Positions 1-7,721 of a stretch of 30,158 nucleotides of DNA are shown piece after piece (the first letter of the stretch is position 1; each line of letters starts with the position of its first letter). The position numbers and the translations under genes were made by a program. Below the pieces are notes generated by a model. It worked only from the letters and a program-made list of their open reading frames with translations. It did no database searches and was not told the DNA's origin. This DNA is from MED-G78 sp964546275 (GTDB lineage: Bacteria > Pseudomonadota > Gammaproteobacteria > Magnimaribacterales > D2472): NCBI GenBank assembly GCA_964546275.1, contig CAZJJG010000016.1, positions 1-30,158 of the forward strand, given 5' to 3'.

Positions 1-138
1 CATGGTGGTGGTGAAGGAAGAACTTCAGGTGGAAGACATCCTTCTACTCCTTGGGGTGTTCCGACTAAAGGCTATAAAACTAGAAAAAATAAGAGAACTA
101 ATGACCTGATCATTAGAAGAAAAGGAACCAGGAAGTAA
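1..138 (+). CDS. rplB: 50S ribosomal protein L2, C-terminal end (partial)
   Basis: The window opens inside this gene; the first 45 codons in frame 1 end at a TAA stop. They start with the conserved HGGGEGR motif, followed by HPSTPWG and a basic tail ending RRKGTRK, which is the C-terminus of L2. L2 binds 23S rRNA next to the peptidyl transferase centre and is needed for subunit joining. Only about the last sixth of the usual ~273 residues is present. The next gene, rpsS, starts three bases after the stop, as in the S10 operon of most bacteria. The start and any S10 leader lie outside the window. Confidence 0.95.
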   Translation, partial: HGGGEGRTSGGRHPSTPWGVPTKGYKTRKNKRTNDLIIRRKGTRK

Positions 139-141
139 CAT

Positions 142-414
142 ATGCCAAGATCACTTAAAAAAGGACCATTCATCGATCTTTCTTTAGAAAAGAAAGTTGA
201 CGCAGCTAATGCTTCTAATGATAAAAGGCCAATAAAAACTTGGTCCAGAAGATCTATGGTAATGCCTTCTATGGTTGGATTAACTATTGCAGTTCATAAC
301 GGAAGACAACATGTGCCCGTCTATATTAATGAAGATATGGTAGGTCATAAACTTGGTGAATTTGCCATCACAAGAACATTTAAAATGCATTCAGGCGATA
401 GGAAGAGTAAATAA
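142..414 (+). CDS. rpsS: 30S ribosomal protein S19
   Basis: A 90-residue protein of normal length for S19, which sits in the head of the small subunit and contacts S13 and 16S rRNA. Recognisable blocks are KTWSRRS at about residues 32-38, HNGRQHVPV at 52-60 and GHKLGEFAITRTF at 68-80. The start ATG lies three bases after rplB. The stop shares one base with the next start (TAATG), so translation of rplV is probably coupled to it. Arginines are written as AGA/AGG throughout, in line with the AT-rich genome. Confidence 0.98.
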   Translation: MPRSLKKGPFIDLSLEKKVDAANASNDKRPIKTWSRRSMVMPSMVGLTIAVHNGRQHVPVYINEDMVGHKLGEFAITRTFKMHSGDRKSK

Positions 415-752
415 TGGAAACAAGAGCATACCTTAAAGGAACTAGATTATCTCCTCAGAAAGCAGGACTAGTAGCTAATGCGGTAAGAGGCAAATCTGTT
501 CAAAATGCTATGGACTTTTTAATGTTTGATAAACAAAAAGGTTCTGCTGTCATTAAAAAATTACTGGAATCAGCCATTGCAAATGCTGAAAATAATGAGA
601 AAGCTGATATAGATCTATTAGTTATTAAGTCAATAATTGTAAATCAAGGCATGAGATTAAAACGTATGAAGCCAAGAGCAAGAGGCAGAGCTGATAGGGT
701 GTTAAAACCAACATGCCATATTGAAATCATACTTACTGATCAGGAGAAATAA
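414..752 (+). CDS. rplV: 50S ribosomal protein L22
   Basis: A 112-residue L22, close to the usual 110. It is a 23S rRNA-binding protein whose long beta hairpin lines the nascent peptide exit tunnel. The N-terminal part (RLSPQKAGLVANAVRGK, about residues 11-27) and the hairpin loop RLKRMKPRARGRADR (about 81-95) are clear. The gene is joined to both neighbours by one-base TAATG overlaps, which indicates translational coupling inside the S10 operon. Macrolide-resistance mutations in other bacteria map to this loop; here it looks ordinary. Confidence 0.98.
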   Translation: METRAYLKGTRLSPQKAGLVANAVRGKSVQNAMDFLMFDKQKGSAVIKKLLESAIANAENNEKADIDLLVIKSIIVNQGMRLKRMKPRARGRADRVLKPTCHIEIILTDQEK

Positions 753-1405
753 TGGGACAAAAAGTTCACCCAAATGGTTTTAGATTAGGAGTTGTTAAGA
801 AGCACAATGCAAATTGGTATGCTAAAGGAAAAGATTTTCCTAAAAATTTAGTTCAAGACCTTAAAGTTCGAGAGTATTTTAAAAAGAAACTAAAATTTTC
901 ATCAGTAAGCAAAATTGAGCTTGAAAGATCTGCTGATAACTTTGTAGTCTTTATTCACACTTCTCGCCCCGGAATTATTATTGGAAAAAGAGGCGAAGAA
1001 ATAGAGAACCTCAAAAAAGCTGTCCAAAAAATAGTAGGTCAGCCAACTCAAATAAATATAAAAGAAATTAAAAAGCCAGATTTAGATGCTCAAATATTAG
1101 CAGAAGGTGTTGCACAGCAACTTGAAAGAAGAGTTATGTTTAGAAGAGCTATGAAGAGAACTGTTCAAAGTGCGTTAAGACAAAGCGCTAAAGGCGTCAG
1201 AATTGAAGTCTCAGGAAGATTAAATGGTGCTGAGATTGCTAGAACAGAATGGTATAGAGAAGGCAGAGTGCCTCTTCATACATTAAGAGCTGATATCGAT
1301 TATGGAACTGCTGAGGCTTTAACTACATATGGAATTATTGGAGTTAAGGTTTGGGTATTCAAAGGCGAAATAATGGGTGATCCATTTAAAGAAGAAGTTA
1401 AATAA
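752..1405 (+). CDS. rpsC: 30S ribosomal protein S3
   Basis: A 217-residue S3, somewhat shorter than the 233 residues of E. coli because the C-terminal tail is shorter. The protein lies at the mRNA entry pore of the small subunit and takes part in mRNA unwinding. The start MGQKVHPNGFRLG is typical. A type-2 KH domain carries its GKRG loop at about residues 78-81. The C-terminal domain has the RRAMKRTVQ segment and GAEIARTEWYREGRVPLHTLRA block. The start overlaps the rplV stop by one base; a 12-base gap separates it from rplP. Confidence 0.98.
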   Translation: MGQKVHPNGFRLGVVKKHNANWYAKGKDFPKNLVQDLKVREYFKKKLKFSSVSKIELERSADNFVVFIHTSRPGIIIGKRGEEIENLKKAVQKIVGQPTQINIKEIKKPDLDAQILAEGVAQQLERRVMFRRAMKRTVQSALRQSAKGVRIEVSGRLNGAEIARTEWYREGRVPLHTLRADIDYGTAEALTTYGIIGVKVWVFKGEIMGDPFKEEVK

Positions 1406-1417
1406 AGTTTAAATATT

Positions 1418-1825
1418 ATGTTACAACCAAAACAAACAAAATTTAGAAAAATGCACAAAGGCCGAAATAGAGGCCTGGCTCAAAATGGAAATACTGTTGC
1501 ATTTGGCAGATTTGGATTAGTTGCTCTTGATAGAGGCCGTATTACAGCTCGACAAATTGAGGCTGCTAGGCGTGCAATGACAAGACACATAAAAAGGGGC
1601 GGTAATATCTGGGTAAGATTATTCCCTGACAAACCTATAACAAAGAAGCCACTAGAAGTAAGAATGGGTAAAGGTAAAGGTAACGTAGAGTACTGGGTTG
1701 CATTAGTTCAGCCTGGAAAAGTAATGTTTGAAATGGCCGGAGTATCTGAAGAGTTAGCAAGAGAAGCTTTTAAATTAGCATCTGCTAAATTACCAGTTAA
1801 AACCCGTTTCTTGAAAAAGGATTAA
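1418..1825 (+). CDS. rplP: 50S ribosomal protein L16
   Basis: A 135-residue L16 (E. coli 136), which binds 23S rRNA near the A-site tRNA elbow and helps organise the peptidyl transferase centre. The N-terminus MLQPKQTKFRKMHKGRNRG is diagnostic, as are ARRAMTRHIKRGG and WVRLFPDKP in the middle. The arginine in the GRNRG region and the GKGKGNVEYWVA segment are intact. It follows rpsC after 12 bases and precedes rpmC by 5, consistent with a single S10-operon transcript. Confidence 0.98.
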   Translation: MLQPKQTKFRKMHKGRNRGLAQNGNTVAFGRFGLVALDRGRITARQIEAARRAMTRHIKRGGNIWVRLFPDKPITKKPLEVRMGKGKGNVEYWVALVQPGKVMFEMAGVSEELAREAFKLASAKLPVKTRFLKKD

Positions 1826-1830
1826 TAGCA

Positions 1831-2037
1831 ATGAGTAAAGAACTAATAGATTTAAGAAAAAAAGATTTAGATCAACTAAATCAAGAGCTAGCATCTGTTA
1901 GAGCAGAGCAGTTTACGATGAGAATTAAGCATAAAACTGGACAGTTAAACGAAACTAATCTTCTTAAAAATACAAGAAGAAAGATAGCAAGAATTAAAAC
2001 TCTGATTACAGAGACTATGAATAAGGAAGTTAAATAA
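1831..2037 (+). CDS. rpmC: 50S ribosomal protein L29
   Basis: A 68-residue, mostly helical protein matching L29 (63 in E. coli). L29 sits at the exit of the nascent chain tunnel beside L23 and contributes to the docking site for trigger factor and SRP. The pattern of two helices, with FTMRIKHKTGQL in the middle and RRKIARIKTLI near the end, fits the family. It is placed between rplP and rpsQ as expected, and its stop shares one base with the rpsQ start (TAATG). Confidence 0.95.
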   Translation: MSKELIDLRKKDLDQLNQELASVRAEQFTMRIKHKTGQLNETNLLKNTRRKIARIKTLITETMNKEVK

Positions 2038-2339
2038 TGACATCTTCAAATCCAAGACTGCTAACTGGAGTCGTTATATCTGATAAAGCAGATAAAACCA
2101 TAACAGTTAAAGTTGAAAGAAAGGTTAGACACCCACTTTACGGAAAAATTTTAAAGCGAACAACTAAAGTGCATGCTCATGATGAAAATAATATGGCAAG
2201 CATGGGCGATATAGTTACTGTTAAAGAATGCAGACCAATTTCAAAAAGCAAGAGTTGGATGCTAGTTTCTGAAGAAGAAGCTAAATCTCAGGAAGTTCCA
2301 GCAATAAATACTGAAGAAGTATTAGAGGAGACTGAATAA
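2037..2339 (+). CDS. rpsQ: 30S ribosomal protein S17 with acidic C-terminal tail
   Basis: The first ~78 residues are a normal S17: an OB-fold 16S rRNA-binding protein with GVVISDKADKTITV near the N-terminus, RHPLYGKILKR at about 31-41 and GDIVTVKECRPISKSKSW at about 57-74. The protein is 100 residues long against 84 in E. coli. The extra length is a tail from about residue 79 that holds nine glutamates and little basic charge, which is odd for an rRNA-binding protein. In E. coli rpsQ ends the S10 operon; here its stop overlaps the rplN start (TAATG), so the S10 and spc units are fused. Confidence 0.96.
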   Translation: MTSSNPRLLTGVVISDKADKTITVKVERKVRHPLYGKILKRTTKVHAHDENNMASMGDIVTVKECRPISKSKSWMLVSEEEAKSQEVPAINTEEVLEETE

Positions 2340-2707
2340 TGATACAGATGCAAACAATTCTAAAGATTGCTGATAATAGCGGAGCAAGAAGCGTTATGTG
2401 TATTAAAGTTCTTGGTGGCTCTAAAAGACGTTACGCTAATATTGGTGATGTTATAAAAGTTGCTGTTAGAGAAGCTATCCCAACTGGAAAAGTTAAAAAA
2501 GGACAAGTAGTTGATGCTTTGATAGTTAGAACAAAAAAAGGTGTAAGACGAAGCGACGGATCATTAATTAAATTTGATGAAAATGCTGCAGTTTTACTGA
2601 ATAACCAAAAAGCTCCAATAGGAACCAGAGTCTTTGGACCTGTAACAAGAGAGTTAAGGGATGGAAGCTTTATGAAAATTCTATCTTTAGCACCAGAAGT
2701 TTTATAA
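2339..2707 (+). CDS. rplN: 50S ribosomal protein L14
   Basis: A 122-residue L14, the usual length. It binds 23S rRNA at the subunit interface, forms intersubunit bridges with 16S rRNA and is the docking site for the silencing factor RsfS. The N-terminal MIQMQTILKIADNSGAR and the GTRVFGPVTRELR segment near residue 100 are family hallmarks. In E. coli this gene starts the separate spc operon with its own promoter. Here there is no intergenic space upstream, so it must be transcribed from the S10 side or from a promoter inside rpsQ. Confidence 0.98.
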   Translation: MIQMQTILKIADNSGARSVMCIKVLGGSKRRYANIGDVIKVAVREAIPTGKVKKGQVVDALIVRTKKGVRRSDGSLIKFDENAAVLLNNQKAPIGTRVFGPVTRELRDGSFMKILSLAPEVL

Positions 2708-3042
2708 TGAATAAGTTAGTAAAAACAAACACTAAACTCAAAACTGGCGATGAAGTTGTAGTAATTGCTGGAAGAGATATTGGCAAAAAAGGCAATATCA
2801 GAAAAATCATGAAAAGTAACAATAAAGCTGTTGTTACTGGTATTAACATGGTGAAGAAACATACTAAACCAAATCCTCAAATGGGTATTACAGGCGGTAT
2901 AGTTGAGCAAGAAGCAGCTATTGATTTATCTAATATTTCTATATGGAACCCTAAGAAGAAAGGCGCTGACAAAATTAAGTACGCAGAAGATAAAGACGGC
3001 AAAAAAATAAGATTATTTAAATCTAATAATGTGGAAATATAG
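2707..3042 (+). CDS. rplX: 50S ribosomal protein L24
   Basis: A 111-residue L24 (E. coli 104), an assembly-initiator protein that binds the 5' domain of 23S rRNA. The KOW motif GDEVVVIAGRDIGKKGNI lies near the N-terminus, and GGIVEQEAAIDLSNISIWNP is the typical central block. The N-terminus carries a few extra residues (NKLVKTNTK) compared with E. coli. It shares one base with the rplN stop and is three bases from rplE. Two reverse-strand open frames over this gene are shadows. Confidence 0.97.
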   Translation: MNKLVKTNTKLKTGDEVVVIAGRDIGKKGNIRKIMKSNNKAVVTGINMVKKHTKPNPQMGITGGIVEQEAAIDLSNISIWNPKKKGADKIKYAEDKDGKKIRLFKSNNVEI

Positions 3043-3045
3043 CAG

Positions 3046-3585
3046 ATGGCTAATTTAAGAGAAAAATTTAACAAAGAAATGGTTCCTGCTTTACAAGAGA
3101 AGCTTGGAATTAAAAATGTGATGGCTGTTCCTAGGCTTAAAAAAGTCGTTATCAATATGGGTGTAGGTCAAGCATTAACTGATAAAAAACATTTAACTTC
3201 TGCTGTAGCAAACCTAGAATCAATTGCAGGACAAAAGGTTGTAACAACAAAAGCAAGAAAGTCAGTTGCTAGCTTTAAAATTAGAGAAGGCTATCCAATT
3301 GGTTGCAAAGTTACTCTTCGTGGTGAACGTATGTATGACTTCATTGAAAGATTAATAAATATAGCTATCCCAAGAGAAAGAGATTTTAGAGGCCTTAATC
3401 CTAAGTCATTTGATGGACAAGGTAATTATAGCTTTGGAATTAAAGAACAAATTATTTTCCCAGAAATTAATTATGACAATATAGATAACATTAGAGGTAT
3501 GGATGTTTGTATCAACACCTCTGCAGAAACCAAGGAAGATGCTAAAGCTTTATTAGAAGTTTTACAGTTCCCATTTAAGAAGTAG
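3046..3585 (+). CDS. rplE: 50S ribosomal protein L5
   Basis: A 179-residue L5, the same length as in E. coli. It binds 5S rRNA and contacts P-site tRNA and S13 across the subunit interface. Clear blocks include VPRLKKVVINMGVG near residue 28, AGQKVVTTKARKSVASFKIREG in the middle, and FRGLNPKSFDGQGNYSFGIKEQ. In E. coli the S8 repressor binds the mRNA around the rplX-rplE junction. Here that junction is only three bases, and I could not identify the S8 target by eye. Confidence 0.98.
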   Translation: MANLREKFNKEMVPALQEKLGIKNVMAVPRLKKVVINMGVGQALTDKKHLTSAVANLESIAGQKVVTTKARKSVASFKIREGYPIGCKVTLRGERMYDFIERLINIAIPRERDFRGLNPKSFDGQGNYSFGIKEQIIFPEINYDNIDNIRGMDVCINTSAETKEDAKALLEVLQFPFKK

Positions 3586-3593
3586 GAATATAA

Positions 3594-3899
3594 ATGGCTA
3601 AAAAATCAATGATCGCAAGAGAAGTTAAGAGAAAAAAAACTGTGGCTAAATATGCTGCAAAAAAAGCTGAGCTTAAAGCTATTGTTTCAAATATGAATTC
3701 ATCTGATGATGAGAGATCAGATGCATCTAGAAAGCTACAAAAGCTTCCTAGAAATGCAAGTGCTTCAAGAGTTGTAAGAAGATGTTCAATAACTGGAAGA
3801 CCTCATGCAGTCTATAGAAAATTTGGCTTAAGCCGAATTAAACTTAGAGAAGCTGCAATGAGAGGCGATGTTCCAGGTTTAGTTAAATCAAGTTGGTAA
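3594..3899 (+). CDS. rpsN: 30S ribosomal protein S14 (zinc-free long form)
   Basis: A 101-residue S14, identical in length to the E. coli protein and of the long form that lacks the CxxC zinc ribbon. It binds 16S rRNA in the head of the small subunit. The C-terminal RCSITGRPHAVYRKFGLSR block, ending in GLVKSSW, is diagnostic. It starts eight bases after rplE with no obvious leader. Because it needs no zinc it is not expected to take part in zinc-dependent ribosome remodelling, unlike the neighbouring L36. Confidence 0.98.
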   Translation: MAKKSMIAREVKRKKTVAKYAAKKAELKAIVSNMNSSDDERSDASRKLQKLPRNASASRVVRRCSITGRPHAVYRKFGLSRIKLREAAMRGDVPGLVKSSW

Positions 3900-3905
3900 T
3901 ATAAT

Positions 3906-4304
3906 ATGAGTTTTCAAGATCCTATATCAGACTGTCTAACAAGAATCCGTAATGGACTTATGAGAGGCAAAGTCGAAGTTTCTGCACCTTATTCAAAATT
4001 AAAACATGATTTAGTTAATGTTTTAGTAGCCGAAGGTTATGTGAAAAGCTGTAAAAAAATTGATGAAGAAAATAATAAAGCTTCTATTAATATTACACTT
4101 AAGTATTTTAATGAAAAGCCTGCTATTAAAAATATTAAAAGGATTAGCAAACCAAGTTTAAGAAGATACTCTGGACCAGAAGACTTGAAGCCTGTTAAAA
4201 ATGGACTAGGCGCTTATATTATTTCAACCAATCAAGGTCTTATGACAGACAAACAAGCAAAAGCAAAAAATATCGGAGGAGAAGTCCTTTGTGAGGTATT
4301 TTAA
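3906..4304 (+). CDS. rpsH: 30S ribosomal protein S8
   Basis: A 132-residue S8 (E. coli 130). It is a primary 16S rRNA-binding protein of the central domain, and in E. coli it also represses the spc operon by binding its own mRNA. The start MSFQDPISDCLTRIRNGLMRG is typical. The RISKPSLRRY segment and the GLGAYIISTNQGLMTDKQA stretch near the C-terminus are the RNA-binding core. It is set six bases after rpsN and two before rplF. Confidence 0.98.
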   Translation: MSFQDPISDCLTRIRNGLMRGKVEVSAPYSKLKHDLVNVLVAEGYVKSCKKIDEENNKASINITLKYFNEKPAIKNIKRISKPSLRRYSGPEDLKPVKNGLGAYIISTNQGLMTDKQAKAKNIGGEVLCEVF

Positions 4305-4306
4305 TT

Positions 4307-4846
4307 ATGTCTAGAGTAGCAAAAAATCCAATAACAGTTCCTGACTCAGTCAAAGTAATGATAGATGGTTCTAATATTCAAGTCTCTGGTGCTAAAGGCA
4401 CGTTAGATTTTGAAGTCCCTAAATCTGTTTTAGTAAAACAAGAAGAAAATATTTTAACTGTAGAATTTGGCGAATCTCAGCAATCTATAGCTTTAGCAGG
4501 TACAACACGTGCTTTAGTAAATAATATGGTCATAGGTGTTAGTGAGGGTTTTACAAAAAAATTACAGCTTGTAGGTGTAGGTTATAGAGCTAAAGCTTCA
4601 GGTAAATTACTTGAACTAACTTTAGGATTTTCTCATCCTGTAAAGTACCAACTTCCAGAAGAAGTTAGCGTTGAAACTCCTTCACAAACTGAAGTGGTCT
4701 TAACTAGTCATAACAAACAGAAGCTAGGTCAAGCTGCAGCAGAAATAAGAGCATTTAGACCACCAGAACCATATAAAGGTAAAGGCGTTAAATATTCTGA
4801 TGAAGTAATTAAAAGAAAAGAAGCTAAAAAGGCAGCCGGGAGCTAA
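4307..4846 (+). CDS. rplF: 50S ribosomal protein L6
   Basis: A 179-residue L6 (E. coli 177) made of two similar RNA-binding domains. It sits near the sarcin-ricin loop and the factor-binding site. The start MSRVAKNPITVPDSV, the LVGVGYRAKASGKLLELTLGFSHPV junction between the domains, and the C-terminal block with RPPEPYKGKGVKYSDEVI are all conserved. It continues the spc gene order and ends three bases before rplR. Confidence 0.98.
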   Translation: MSRVAKNPITVPDSVKVMIDGSNIQVSGAKGTLDFEVPKSVLVKQEENILTVEFGESQQSIALAGTTRALVNNMVIGVSEGFTKKLQLVGVGYRAKASGKLLELTLGFSHPVKYQLPEEVSVETPSQTEVVLTSHNKQKLGQAAAEIRAFRPPEPYKGKGVKYSDEVIKRKEAKKAAGS

Positions 4847-4849
4847 CCA

Positions 4850-5197
4850 ATGAGTGAGAAAAATATTTCAAGATTAAGAAGGGCTAAAAGAACTCGTATG
4901 AAAATACAAGAACAAGAGTTTCCTAGATTAAGTGTGTTTAGATCTTCTAAGCATTTTTATGCTCAACTATTTGATAGCTTAGGAACAAAAGTTATTGCTT
5001 CAGCTTCTACTATAGAGAAAGAAGATAAAGCAAAGAATAATAATATAGAGAGTGCAAAAAACTTAGGCAAAAAAATTGCTGAAAGAGCTCTTGAGAATGG
5101 TGTAAAAAAAGTTGTTTTTGATAGATCAGGTTATAAATACCATGGTCGCATCAAAGCATTAGCTGATTCTGCCAGAGATGCTGGCTTGGAGTTTTAA
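4850..5197 (+). CDS. rplR: 50S ribosomal protein L18
   Basis: A 115-residue L18 (E. coli 117), the main 5S rRNA-binding protein together with L5. The basic N-terminus (RLRRAKRTRMKI), the RLSVFRSSKHFYAQL strand-loop-strand region at about 26-40, and the C-terminal FDRSGYKYHGRIKALADSARDAGLEF block are diagnostic. It directly precedes rpsE with no gap or a six-base gap, depending on which rpsE start is used. Confidence 0.98.
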   Translation: MSEKNISRLRRAKRTRMKIQEQEFPRLSVFRSSKHFYAQLFDSLGTKVIASASTIEKEDKAKNNNIESAKNLGKKIAERALENGVKKVVFDRSGYKYHGRIKALADSARDAGLEF

Positions 5198-5203
5198 TTG
5201 AAT

Positions 5204-5716
5204 ATGAAACAAGAGAACTTAAATAATGCTGGACAACAACAAGATGCTCTTGAAGAGAAGCTTGTTCAAGTTAATCGAGTGGCAAAAGTTGTTAAAGGCG
5301 GAAGAATTTTTGGCTTTACAGCGCTAACTGTTGTTGGTGACGGTAACGGAAAAGTTGGATTCGGTAGAGGGAAAGCAAAAGAAGTACCAATAGCTATACA
5401 AAAAGCCATGGAAAATGCAAGAAGAAGCATGGTTGATGTTGAGTTAAACAATACTACGATATGGTATCCAATTAAAGCTAAACACAATTCAGCAAACGTA
5501 TACATGCAACCAGCATCTGAAGGTACTGGTATTATTGCGGGTGGGGCGATGAGAGCAGTTTTAGAGCTCGCAGGAGTTCAAAATGTTTTAGCTAAATGTT
5601 ATGGATCTACAAATCCTGTTAATGTTGTGAGAGCAACAATTAATGCATTAAGTTCAATGGAATCTCCAAAAACAATAGCTTCAAGAAGAGGCAAATCATC
5701 AGAAGCAGAGCTATGA
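5204..5716 (+). CDS. rpsE: 30S ribosomal protein S5
   Basis: A 170-residue S5 (E. coli 167), located near the decoding site and the mRNA entry channel. A double-stranded RNA-binding N-terminal domain (VNRVAKVVKGGR, then GDGNGKVGFGRGKAKEVP) is followed by the C-terminal domain with ASEGTGIIAGGAMRAVLELAG and GSTNPVNVVRATINAL. Two starts are possible: this ATG, 12 bases after a GGAG at 5188-5191, or TTG at 5198, which has a better 6-base spacing and abuts the rplR stop. The choice changes only two residues. The stop overlaps the rpmD start (ATGA). Confidence 0.95.
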   Translation: MKQENLNNAGQQQDALEEKLVQVNRVAKVVKGGRIFGFTALTVVGDGNGKVGFGRGKAKEVPIAIQKAMENARRSMVDVELNNTTIWYPIKAKHNSANVYMQPASEGTGIIAGGAMRAVLELAGVQNVLAKCYGSTNPVNVVRATINALSSMESPKTIASRRGKSSEAEL

Positions 5717-5901
5717 GTAAAGATAAAACATTAACAATTAAATTAATTAAAAGTGGTATTGGCCGCATGAAGTCTCACAAGCTTTGTATAAAAGGACTAG
5801 GTTTTAAAAAATTAAATCAAACTGTGACAATAATTGATACACCAAGCAATAGAGGCATGGTTAATAAAATTTCTGACATGGTAGAGGTACTGGAAAGTTA
5901 A
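5713..5901 (+). CDS. rpmD: 50S ribosomal protein L30
   Basis: A 62-residue L30 (E. coli 59), a small alpha-beta protein bound to 23S rRNA. The pattern LTIKLIKSGIGRMKSHKLCIKGLGFKKLNQTV, followed by a short loop containing DTPSNRGMVNKI, matches the family. It overlaps the end of rpsE by four bases (ATGA), so its translation is probably coupled, and it is two bases from rplO. L30 is absent from some bacteria, so its retention in this compact genome is worth noting. Confidence 0.96.
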   Translation: MSKDKTLTIKLIKSGIGRMKSHKLCIKGLGFKKLNQTVTIIDTPSNRGMVNKISDMVEVLES

Positions 5902-5903
5902 AA

Positions 5904-6419
5904 ATGACTGAAGAAACAACAAATAATTTATCCCTTAATACTCTTTCTAATCCTGGGACTGCTCAGAATAGAAAAAGAGTTGGAAGAGGTATTGGTTCCG
6001 GAACAGGTAAAACTGCTGGTCGAGGACATAAAGGACAAAAATCAAGATCTGGTGGAAATGTAAGACCAGGATTTGAGGGCGGACAAATGCCTTTACAGCA
6101 AAGAGTTCCAAAGTTTGGCTTCTCATCTAGAACTAACAATCTTTTAAAAGAAGTAAATATTAAATTACTTGAAGGAATGACAGAAGTATCTTTAGATACT
6201 CTAAAAGCTAGAAAAATTATTAGTAAAAAAATTGAGAAGGTCAAAATATTTGGTGACACAGAAATAACTTCAAAAATTAGTGTTGCTGGGATGAGAGTTA
6301 CAAAAGGTGCAAAAGCTTCGATTGAAAAAGCAGGTGGAAGTGTCGCTGATTTTGTTGCCCCAATACCAAGACCAAAGTTTGTTAAGAAAGTTAAAAAAGA
6401 AGAAGAGGTTTCGGAATAA
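5904..6419 (+). CDS. rplO: 50S ribosomal protein L15, extended at both ends
   Basis: The core is a normal L15, a late-assembly 23S rRNA-binding protein. It contains LSNPGTAQNRKRVGRGIGSGTGKTAGRGHKGQ (about residues 14-45) and the long glycine- and basic-rich arm GGNVRPGFEGGQMPLQQRVPK. The protein is 171 residues long against 144 in E. coli. It has about 10 extra residues at the N-terminus (MTEETTNNLS) and a C-terminal tail after residue ~150 (PRPKFVKKVKKEEEVSE) mixing lysines and glutamates. A long reverse-strand open frame across this gene is a shadow. secY follows after five bases. Confidence 0.96.
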   Translation: MTEETTNNLSLNTLSNPGTAQNRKRVGRGIGSGTGKTAGRGHKGQKSRSGGNVRPGFEGGQMPLQQRVPKFGFSSRTNNLLKEVNIKLLEGMTEVSLDTLKARKIISKKIEKVKIFGDTEITSKISVAGMRVTKGAKASIEKAGGSVADFVAPIPRPKFVKKVKKEEEVSE

Positions 6420-6424
6420 TATAA

Positions 6425-7720
6425 ATGAGTGATCAAGGAAAAGGCATGAGTGATTTATGGAGGAGACTACGATTCGTTTTTGTAGCTATTCTTGTATATC
6501 GCCTTGGAACTCATATACCAATTCCTGGAATAGACCCAGATAGATTAGCTTCTTTATTTGAACAGAATCAAGGAACCCTTTTAGATATGTTTAATCTCTT
6601 TTCTGGCGGAGCGCTAGAAAGAATGAGTATATTTGCGTTAAATGTTGTTCCATATATTTCCGCTGCAATTATCATGCAGCTTTTTTCTAATTCAATTCCT
6701 TACCTTCAAGAGCTTAAGAAAGATGGCCAGGCAGGAAGAAATCAAATTACTCAATACACAAGATACGGAACTGTCGTTCTTGCATTTATTCAAGCCTCAG
6801 CTCTTGCAGCAACCCTAAGCGGAAGTGGACTCGCTTATAATCCAGGCGCAGCATTTTGGGCTTCAGCAGTATTTTCAGTAGTTGCAGGTACAGTTTTCTT
6901 GATGTGGCTAGGAGAGCAAATTTCAGAAAGAGGTATTGGAAATGGTATTTCTCTTATTATTGCTACAAGTATCTTAACAGGCATACCTGGTGCTATAGGC
7001 CAAGCTTTAGAACAGTCAAGACAAGGTGATTTAAATATCTTATTACTTCTTGCAATAGGTATTTTAGCAATGGCAGTAATAGCTATAGTTGTTTTCATTG
7101 AAAGAGGCCAAAGAAGAATAACTGTCAACTATGCTCAAAGACAGCAAGGAAGAAAGTTGATGCAAGCTCAATCAAGCCATCTACCTTTTAAGGTTAATAT
7201 GGCTGGTGTTATTCCTGCAATTTTTGCTAGCACTTTCTTATTATTTCCAGCATCTTTAGCATCATGGTTTGGTCAAAGTGAAGGAAATAATTTTCTACAA
7301 ACAGCATCATTAGCTTTAACACCTGGCCAACCTCTTTATATTCTAGTCTTCTCTGCTTTAATTATTTCTTTCTGTTTTATTTGGCTTGCTCTAACATTTA
7401 ATACTAGAGAAGTTTCTGATAATCTTAAAAGATCTGGTGCTTATATCGCAGGCATAAGACCTGGCGAGCAAACAGCTCAATACATTGATAGCGTTCTAGC
7501 GCGTCTAACTGTGTTCGGAGCAATTTATTTAACTCTAATTTGTTTATTACCTTTAGCGCTTATTAATTTTGCTGGGGTTTCATTTTATTTTGGTGGCACA
7601 TCAGTATTAATTATTGTTGTCGTTCTAATGGATTTCATTTCACAAGTACAATCACATATGATGTCTAGCCAATATTCATCATTAATGAAAAAAGCAAATT
7701 TAAAAAACTATAAAAGATAA
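6425..7720 (+). CDS. secY: Protein translocase subunit SecY
   Basis: A 431-residue inner-membrane protein with about ten hydrophobic segments, forming the channel of the SecYEG translocon for protein export and membrane insertion. HIPIPGID and MFNLFSGGALERMSIFALNVVPYISA at the N-terminal third and NTREVSDNLKRSGAYIAGIRPG in the C-terminal third (the cytoplasmic loop that contacts SecA and the ribosome) are hallmarks. Two start codons are possible: 6425, or an in-frame ATG at 6446 that has AAGGA just upstream. The two starts share the same nine bases (ATGAGTGAT). It lies between rplO and rpmJ as in the E. coli spc operon. Confidence 0.97.
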   Translation: MSDQGKGMSDLWRRLRFVFVAILVYRLGTHIPIPGIDPDRLASLFEQNQGTLLDMFNLFSGGALERMSIFALNVVPYISAAIIMQLFSNSIPYLQELKKDGQAGRNQITQYTRYGTVVLAFIQASALAATLSGSGLAYNPGAAFWASAVFSVVAGTVFLMWLGEQISERGIGNGISLIIATSILTGIPGAIGQALEQSRQGDLNILLLLAIGILAMAVIAIVVFIERGQRRITVNYAQRQQGRKLMQAQSSHLPFKVNMAGVIPAIFASTFLLFPASLASWFGQSEGNNFLQTASLALTPGQPLYILVFSALIISFCFIWLALTFNTREVSDNLKRSGAYIAGIRPGEQTAQYIDSVLARLTVFGAIYLTLICLLPLALINFAGVSFYFGGTSVLIIVVVLMDFISQVQSHMMSSQYSSLMKKANLKNYKR

Positions 7721-7721
7721 T

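Noticed and set aside
2716..3155. Overlapping - strand frames in rplX/rplE
   Set aside because: Antisense shadows of two conserved ribosomal genes with no start signals.
5963..6436. Long (157-codon) open frame on the - strand across rplO
   Set aside because: Its protein is a proline- and leucine-rich reverse reading of a conserved ribosomal gene, with no family resemblance; it is a shadow of rplO.
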